A stretch of 64,000 bases of DNA from Mycobacterium paraseoulense (lineage in GTDB: Bacteria; Actinomycetota; Actinomycetes; Mycobacteriales; Mycobacteriaceae), in assembly GCF_010731655.1 (NCBI RefSeq), contig NZ_AP022619.1:1488001-1552000 (forward strand), read 5' to 3'. The notes under the pieces were generated by a model. That model did not search any database. It saw only the letters and a program-made list of their open reading frames with translations, and was not told the DNA's origin. Shown piece after piece: positions 27,324-36,400 of this stretch (its first letter is position 1; the number at the start of each line of letters is the position of its first letter). The position numbers and the translations under genes are program-made.

Positions 27324-27435
27324 GGATACAAACCTAACCCTCCACCTGAGCAATCCCTACAGGCGGCGGCGGCCTTGCAGGCCGGTCGCACGGCTTTACT
27401 CGATCTTGACCACGCATTGAATCGCCCCACCGACG
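27324..27435. promoter_or_regulatory. Divergent promoter region of the SpoIIE-type gene and giant regulator
   Basis: These 112 bp separate the start codons of two large divergent regulatory genes, so both promoters must lie here. A TTGACC hexamer at 27409-27414 could be a -35 element for the rightward gene, but no convincing -10 follows at the right spacing. The giant gene has no clear Shine-Dalgarno site before either ATG (27436 or 27445), so leaderless initiation is possible. Confidence 0.35.
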
Positions 27436-30400
27436 ATGGCGGTTATGAGTACGCTTCCATCGGTGGAACTGGGGGTTTTGGGGCCTCTCCAGGTCCGGCG
27501 AGACGGGGCGCCCGTCGCTATCCCGGGCGCCAAACCTCGCGCGATCCTGTCGATGCTCGGGCTGCACGGCGGTTCCGTCGTGGCTGCCGACACGCTCGTC
27601 GAGCTGCTGTGGGGCGAGCACCCGCCCCGCACCGCGGCCAAGGCCCTGCAAACCCACATCTCCTCGTTACGCCGCACCCTCGGCGACGGCTTTGTCCTGA
27701 CGGCGGGCGCGGGGTGGACGCTGGCCGAGGCCCAGGTCGATGCCGCGCGGTACAAATCGGCCGCCCGACTGGCGCGCGACTCCGCTGCCGCCGGCGACAC
27801 CGGCCAGGCGGTGGCCCGCTTCGAGGAGGCACTCGCCCTATGGCGCGGAATCCCCGAGCTGCCCGACGGCCGGCGCGGAACGTCGGAGAAGACCCGGTGG
27901 ATCGAGGGCCATGCCGCGCTGGTGGAGGATCGAGCCGATGCGCTGCTCGCCACGGGCCGGGCTGCCGAGATCATCGGCGAGCTCGAGGCCGCGGTGGCCG
28001 AGGCGCCGCTGCGTGAGCGGCGTTGGGGTCAGCTCATGCTCGCGCTGTACCGGGCCGGCAGGCAGGGCGAGGCGCTTGGCGCATACCAGCGGGCGCGTGC
28101 GCTGCTCGCCGAGGAACTGGGCGTCGACCCCGGACCGGACTTGCGCCGACTGGAGGCGGCAATCGTTTCGCAGGACTCTGCGCTGGAAGCACCTGCCGCG
28201 CAACAACTCTCGTCGGTGACTCGCGCCGTGACATTCCTACTGACCGATATCGAAGGGTCGACGGCCGCGTGGGAGGCGGATGCCCAAGCGATGGCGGTGG
28301 CGCTGGCGCGGCACGACGAGCTCGTCGAGCAGGTCGTCACGTCCCGCGGAGGCCGCCTGATCAAGACGCGCGGCGAGGGCGACGCCACGTTCTCGGTTTT
28401 CGAGCGGCCCTCGGCGGCCGCTGCCGCCGCCATCGAGCTGCAAGAGGCGATCGTCTCCGAGCCGTGGGAGCTGCGGGATCCGATGCGCGTTCGCGTGGCT
28501 TTGCACACCGGGGAGGTCGAACTGCGCGACGGCGACTACTTCGGCCGGGCGGTCAACCGCGTCGCCCGGCTGCGGTCGTTGGCTATGGGGGGCCAGATCC
28601 TGTGCTCGGGCGCCACCGCGGAACTCGTCATCGACTCACTGCCCGACGACGTGATCCTCGCCGACCTGGGCACCCGCCAGCTGCGCAACCTCGCGCGCCC
28701 GGAACACGTCTTCGAACTTCAACTGCAAACCACCGGCGGGCCTCGTCAAGACGTTCCAACCGACGCGCCGCTACCACGCCCGAGCCTGCCCGCGGTGCTT
28801 GCCGGCCGCGGGCCGTTCGTCGGGCGCGGCGACGAGCTGGAGCAACTGTCTTCGGCATGGCAGACCTCGCTTGCCGGCGGCACCAACGCCGTGCTGATCG
28901 CGGGCGAACCCGGTGTCGGCAAGACGCGTCTGGCCGGTGAGTGGGCCCGGCAGGCTTACGACCTGGGCGCCCTGGTCATCTACGGCCGATGCGACGAGGA
29001 CCTTGGCGCGCCGTACCAGCCTTTCGCGGAGGCGTTGCGTTCGCTGGTGCCGTGTCTCGGTGCGGGCGGGCTTCGCGGCCTGCGCGGCGTGGAGGCGCTG
29101 CTCACCCTGGTTCCCGGGCTGACCGACGTCGTCCCCGACCTGGCGGCGCCGACCCGCGCCGACCCCGACACCGAGCGCTACGCCCTTTTCGACGCCGTCG
29201 TTGCGCTGTTGGCACTGGCCTCCGCGCGCGCGCCCGTGGTCTTGATCCTCGATGACCTGCACTGGGCGGCCAAGCCCACGCTGCTGCTGTTGCGACACCT
29301 CCTGCGTTTCGGCGAACACGCCCGCGTGCAGATCATCGGCACCTACCGCAGCACGGACCTGGACCGCTCGCACCCTTTGGCGGCGATGCTCGCCGACCTT
29401 CATCGCGACGGCACCGCCAGCCGGCTCAGCCTGAGCGGCCTCGACGAGGACGACGTGACCGCCTACGTCGCCGAGGCCGGCTACGACGACGAAGAGCTGG
29501 CCCGGGCGTTGGCGTCGGTCACGGGTGGCAATCCGTTCTTCCTCATCGAGGCCCTGCGTCACGTCGATGAAAGCGGCGGCCGCTGGGACCAGAGCACCCT
29601 GCCACAGGGAGTGCGCGAGGCGGTGAGCCGCCGGCTGTCGCGACTACCGGTGGAGGCGAACAGGGCGCTTGCCGCGGCCGCCGTCGTCGGCAGTCGGTTC
29701 GCCTTGGAACTGGTGGAAAGCGTGGTGGGAGACGACCTGGTCGACGCGTTCGACCAGGCGTGCAAGGCCGGCATCGTCATCGAAGAGCCCGGCGGCCGCT
29801 ACCGGTTCAACCACGCGATAGTCCGGCAGTCGCTGCTCGCCGAGCTGCCGTCCGTGCGGCGCATGCGGCTGCACCAGCGCATCGCCGCCACGTTGGAGAA
29901 CGAGCCCGGTCCCGACGATGAGCGGCTCGCCGAGCTGGCCCATCACTACTTCGAATGCGCGTGGGCGGGGAATGCGGCCAAGGCGGTCCTCTACTGCCGG
30001 CGTGCCGCCGATCAGGCGATGGCCCGACTCGCCTACGAAGGTGCCGCCGACCTCTATGACCGTGCCCTGCACGCGCTGGAGGAGATCGACGACGAGCTGC
30101 CCGACCGCGACGACCAAGTTGCGGCGCTGCTGATCGCGCGCTGCGAGGCCCTGCTGGCCGCGGGTGACGTGGCTTCGGCGGCTGGTGCGGTCACTCAATT
30201 ACAAACGGCCACAGTAGATTCCGCCCAACTCGCGGCGTGGGCGACATGCTTCGACGGCCAACTGTCGATGCTCATTCACCCCGAGCGGCTGGACGAGGTC
30301 GAGGCCGCGGTGGGCGCGGCCGCCGACAAGCTGGCCGAACTCGGCGACGCCGCCGGAGAAGCCAACGCGCACACCGTGCGCGCCGGGTGCCTGGCCCGGC

Positions 30401-33400
30401 TGGGCAGGATCGGCGACTGCGAGATCGCCCTGGACGACGCTCTCACGGCGGCGCGGCGCGCGCGTGAACACCGCCGCGTGAACGCAGTACTGGCGCAAGC
30501 GCCACTCGCCGCGCTCTGGGGCCCCAACCCGGTCCCCCGCGCCGGCGGGCGGTGCCTGGACGTGGTGCGGCTGCTCCGCATCACCACCGACTCCCCGGCG
30601 GTCGAAGCGACGTCGACGCGCTGCCAAGCCGTGTTGGAAGCCTTCCGCGGACGGGCGGCGGCAGCACGGCGGATGATCGACTCGGCCCGGCGCACGGTCA
30701 CCGAGCTGGGCCTGCGCCATGCCCTTGTCGAGGTCGAGCAGTTCGCCGGGATTGTCGAGCTGGTGGTCGACGAACCCGCCGCGGCCGAGGCACACCTGCG
30801 CAAGGCCTACAACGGTTTTCGCCGCATGGGTCTTGACGCCGACACCGCCGAAACCGCGGCGTTACTGGGCCGCACGTGCCTCGCGCTCGACCGGGATGCC
30901 GAGGCGGACGAATTGTGCGCCGAGAGTGAGCGCCTGGCTGGTCACGCGTTGAAGGCGGCGATCGCCTGGCGCACCCTTCGGGCGCGGCTGCTGTCCCGCG
31001 GCGGGGACCACGACGAGGCCCGGCGGCTCGCTGAGGAGGCCGTCGCACTGGCCGAGCGCACCGACGCGTTGGTCGATCATGGGGATGCATGCCTTGGGCT
31101 GGCAACGGCTTTGGGTGCGGCCGGCGACGTCGCGGGAGCGCGGTCGGCCGCCGAGCGGGCGGTCGAGCTTTACGAACGAAAAGGGGCTGTGGCGCTTGCC
31201 GAAAGGGCGCGTCGGGTTCTCGGCGAACGGGCCGTTCCGCCCGTACCGACGCCACCTGAGGCGAGCTTTGTCGAACTCGACAATTCATGCGTCCGAGCGG
31301 GCGAACGCGTCACGGCCGCAATAAATCGTGAGGCTTGGGACGAGTTCGAGCAACTGTTCGCGCCAGATGGATTCATCGAGAGCCGCCGGAAAATTGTCGG
31401 CTTTGGACGGATCGACGTCCCACCGGGCGAGTTTCCACATGTGAACAGGCGCGTCTTGGAGACGGTCCCTATGCGGGTGACCCAAGTGGTTATCGCCGCG
31501 CGAGGCGAGCGTCTAGCGCTCGCTCGATTGGTGATAGGCGCGGATGACGTCAGCCCTGGGGCACCGCAGGACGAATTCCTCCTGCTTTATGGCATCGACG
31601 AAGATGACCGGATATCCCTGCAGGTGTGGTTCGACCTCGAAGACATGGATGCCGCGCTGGCCGAGCTCGAGGCCGCACACGCCCGATTAGAGGCGCCACC
31701 CGCACCGGTAAGGCGGCAGGAGAACGCGGCCTGCCGAACGTATGAGCGCATGCAAGCGTGCTTCATGGCCCGCGACTGGGACGGCTTGGCGCAAACACTG
31801 ATTGACGACGTTCACAACGAAGATCGCCGTCGCGTGGTGAATTCGGGCGTCCAACGCGGCCGAGACGCCGCGATGGGAAATGTCCGCTGGGCCGCCGACC
31901 TCGGGGTCACTCAAGCGACGTCAAACGTGGTCGCCACCCGTGGGGAGCGGCTCGTCCTGACTCACGCCCGATTCTCGCAGGGCGACGAGCAACCCGAGAC
32001 ATTCGGCGTCGATGTCCTTCAGTTAGTCGAGGTCGACGACGTCGGGCGGATAACGGCGCTTGTCATGTTCGACCTCGACGACGTCGAGTCCGGCATCGCG
32101 GAGCTCGATGCCAGGTATCTTGCAGGCGAAGCTGCGGCCCACGCGCACACCTGGGCGGTGATCACTCGGGCCTATGCCGCGCTCAATCGGCGTGAGCATC
32201 CGGCGACGACACCTGATTGGGTGAACATCGACCACCGTCGAGGGATAGCTTTTGCGCCTGGTCATGTGTCTGCGTTACTCACTAATTGGCTCGCCACCCC
32301 TGACCTCGGCAACTTCGTCCAGGCGGTTCATCGGCTTAACGACTTCGGAGCTGTGGTCACCTCTATGACGCATGAAACCTCACAAGAGGGTTTCGAAGCC
32401 GAGTGGCGAGGGATCAACATTCTCACGATCGAAGGCGACTTGATCAACCGCTTAGAAGTCTTCGACGATAAAGACCTGGATGCCGCGATCGCGAGGTTCG
32501 AACAACTCAGTCGGCCCGCAGCACGACTGGAGAACACGGCGGCGCGCGTATTCGACCACGTCTGGTCACACTTCGCGACGCGCGACTGGGAAGCCCTGGG
32601 CGACACCGTGGCCGATGACTTTGTCGGCATCGATCACCGGCGAGTCGTGAGTGCCGAAACGCAACTTAGCCGAGACGACGTGGTCAGAGATTTGCGCGCG
32701 GCGGCCGACGTCGGTTTCACGATATCGATGGTCAGCGCGGTGGCGATCCGCGGGGAGCGCCTCGTCCTGGCGCGTGTTCGCGCGGCCGGCCAAGACCCCA
32801 AGGCGATTGAAAACGACGCGCTCAACGTCGTCGAAATCGACACCGACCACCGGATCGCGAACGTCGCCACGTACGACATGGAAGACATCGACGCGGCCAT
32901 CGCACAGCTCGACGCCCGTTATCTGGCCGGCGAAGCGGCGACCTACGCCCGCACCTGGTCGCTCGTTACGGACGCATTCGCAGCGCTGAACCAGCGGAGA
33001 ATCCCGAAGACGACACCCGACTGGACGAGCATCGACCACCGGCGACTCGCACCAATCGGTGCGGGTGATCTGGGCGCATATCTCCTTGCCACTTGGGAAC
33101 TCTCGCCCCAGTCCCGCATCTACATTGAGGCTGTGCACCGGCTGGACAATCTCGGCGCGGTGATTACCCACGTGGCAATCGGGACCTCGCCAGACGGTTT
33201 CGACGCCGAGTGGCGGGTGACCGACATCGTGACGTTCGATGGCGATCACATCAGTCGCAGCGAGCTCTTCGACGAGACAGACTTGGACGCTGCGATCGCG
33301 AGGTTCGATCAACTCACCCGTCCGTCACCCGAACTGGAGAACGCAGCGAGCCGGGCGTACGGCCGCTTGGCCGCGTATTTCGCGGCCCGGGACTGGAATG

Positions 33401-36400
33401 CGACGGCTAACGCCATGGCGGAAAACATGATCGATGACGATCGTCGACGCATGGTGAACGCCGGGATCCGACGTGGCCGGGATGTCGAGGTCGCTAACAG
33501 TCAAGCCACAGCGGCGATCGGCGGCAAGAAGATAATGTCGACGGTTATCGCCACCCGCGGTGAGCGCCTAGCGCTCTGTCGATCGTCGATCGTCGGGCGA
33601 GGCGAGCAATCTGGGGAATTCCGTATCCAATTTCTCAGCGTCATCGAAGTCGATGCCGACGAGCGGTTGGCGGCCCACGTTGGCTTCGACCCCGACGATA
33701 TCGAGGCCGCCCTCACAGAACTCGACGCGCGATACATCGCCAGCGAAGCAGCGGCTCATGCGCGCACGTGGTCGGTCATCACGCAAAGCTTCGCGTCGAT
33801 CAATCGGCGCGAAATGCCAGCGACAACGCCGGATTGGGTAAACATCGACCACCGGCGAGGTACGTCGATCGCGCCTGGTGAAATGGCGGCGTTGATGGGC
33901 GCCGCATGGAGTACTACATCTGATCTGAGGTGCTTCATCGAATCGGTGCACTGTCTGAATGGCCTCGGCGCGGTCATCACCCACGTCGCGCACGAGACCT
34001 CGCAAGACGGATTCCACGCCGAGTGGCGAGTGATCAGCGTTATCACGGTCGAAGGCGACCTGATCAACCGCACTGAGGTTTTCGACGAGGCAGAGCTTGA
34101 CGCCGCGACGGCACGGTTCGAACAACTCAGCCGTCCAACGCCCCGACTGGAGAATGCGGCGAGCCGGGCGTCTGAGCGCTTCCTCGCTGACTTCGCTGCC
34201 TGCGAGTGGGATGCGCTAGCGGAGGCCCTGGCTAAAGACTTCTCTCAAGACGATCGCCGTCGCGTAGTGGGCGCGGGTGTTCGACACGGTCGAGACGCCG
34301 AGATCGCAGACTTGCAGGCGATCGCCCAACTGGGGATCGTCAATGTGGCGTCGACGGTCATAGCGACCCGCGGTGAGCACCTCGTGCTCATGCGAGTCGG
34401 ATTCTCCTTTCGCGATAGAGGGCCAGAGGCATTTCTTGGCGAGATGCTTGGTCTCAGCGAAATCAATGCAGATGAGCGGATCCTCGCCGCTGTCTCGTTC
34501 GACCTCGACGACTTCGACGCCGCCATCGCAGAACTCGACGCGCGATACATCGCCGGCGAAGCGGCTGCCCACTCGCGGGCCTGGTCAATCGTCGCGAGTA
34601 GTTATGCGGCGCTCAACCAGGGCGAGCCGCCGCTGACTACGCCCGATTGTGTCAACGTCGACCACCGGCAGGAGACGGCGTTCGGTCCCGGTGACCTGAT
34701 TGCGTATATCCGCGCCGGGTTGGCACTCGAGCCAAACAACCACGTATATGTCAGGGAAGTGCATCGGCTGAACACTCTCGGAGCAGTCGTCACTTACGCG
34801 GCCCATGAAACCTCACAAGGTGGCTTTGACGCGGAGTGGTCAGGGATCGCCGTCTTCACGATAGAAGGCGACATGATCAACCGCACCGAGGTATTCGACG
34901 AAGCGGGTTTGAACAAAGCGCTCGCGCGGTTCGAACAACTCAGCCGGCCGGCGCCGCGCGTCGAGAACACGGCAACGCGGATATTCGAGCGCCTTTACTC
35001 GTACGTCGCAGCGGGCGACTGGCACGCCGTGGCTCAAATAACCTCCAAGGATGTCTCCGTCGACGATCGCCGGCGAGTGGTGAACGCCGGGATCCTGCAT
35101 GGTCGAGATGCCAACATCAAAGACGCGCAAGCGACCGTTGATGTCGGCTTCACGATGGCGATGGTGGGCGCCCTGGCAATCCGCGGCGCGCGCCTTGCCC
35201 TCACACGAGTTCGCGTCTCGGGCCACGACCCCGAGGCGATTCAAAACGACGCCCTCAGCATTGTCGAGGTCGATGCCGACGAGCGGATCATTGCGGTTGT
35301 TGTGTTCGACAATGGGGACGTTGACGCGGCCTTGCAAGAGCTCGACGCCCGATACCGCGCAGGTGAAGCAGCCGCGTACGCCCATACGTGGTCGGTAATC
35401 ACAGGTATCTACACCATGTTCAACCGACATGAACTCCCCGCGGTGGACTGGGCCCTCGTCGACCACCGCCGGGGCACGCCGTTCGCGTCGGGCGAGCTGA
35501 CCCCAGCTCTGCAGACCTTCTTCGATCTCACGCCGGAATTCCGGGTCGCCATCGAGGCTGTGCATCGACTCAACAAAATCGGAGCAGTCGTCACCATCGA
35601 TTCGCAAGGATCGTCACGCGACGGCCTAGCCGTCGAATGGCGCATGATTCAACTTCTCACCGTTGAAGGCGACCGACTCACCCGTTGCGAGCTCTTCGAC
35701 GAGACAGACTTGGACGCCGCGATCGAGCAGTTCGATCAGGTCAGCCAGCCGCCACTCCCGCCGGAGAATGCGGCAAGCCAGACCGTCCAGCAGTTCCTGA
35801 CGCATTTTGCCATCCATAACTGGGAGGCCATGGCGGAACTAATCGCGGGTGACTTCTGCTCAGACGACCGCCGCTCCGTCATCAACGCCGGAATCCGACG
35901 CGGTCGTGATATCGAGATGGCGAATTGGCGGGCCACCGCGGAGGTCTGGATGAGCGATGTGCGCGCGGCCGTGGTTGCGACTCGCGGAGAGAACCTCGCG
36001 CTACTCCGGTTCACCTTCGCGAGCCAAGATTCGCTACCCGCATCGTTTCAAGCTGCGGCGCTCGCCGTTATCGAGGTCAACGACGACAACCGACTCGGGT
36101 CGACCGTTGTGTTCAACCCCGACGACCTCGACGCAGCGTTCTCTGAGCTCGATGCGCGTTACATCGCCGGAGAAGCCGCCGGGCACGGCCGCACGTGGTC
36201 GGTCATCGCACAGTCGTATGCCGGGGTTAATCGTCACGAGCTACCGCCGACGACGCCGGACTGGTCCAACGTCGACCACCGACGAGGAATAGCGTTCGCA
36301 CCGGGCAACTTGGAGGCATACCTCGAAGCGTCTTGGGATCTGCTCGCTCCGGGGCCCAGCGCCTACATCGAAACGGTGCATCGGTTGACCGAGCTCGGCG

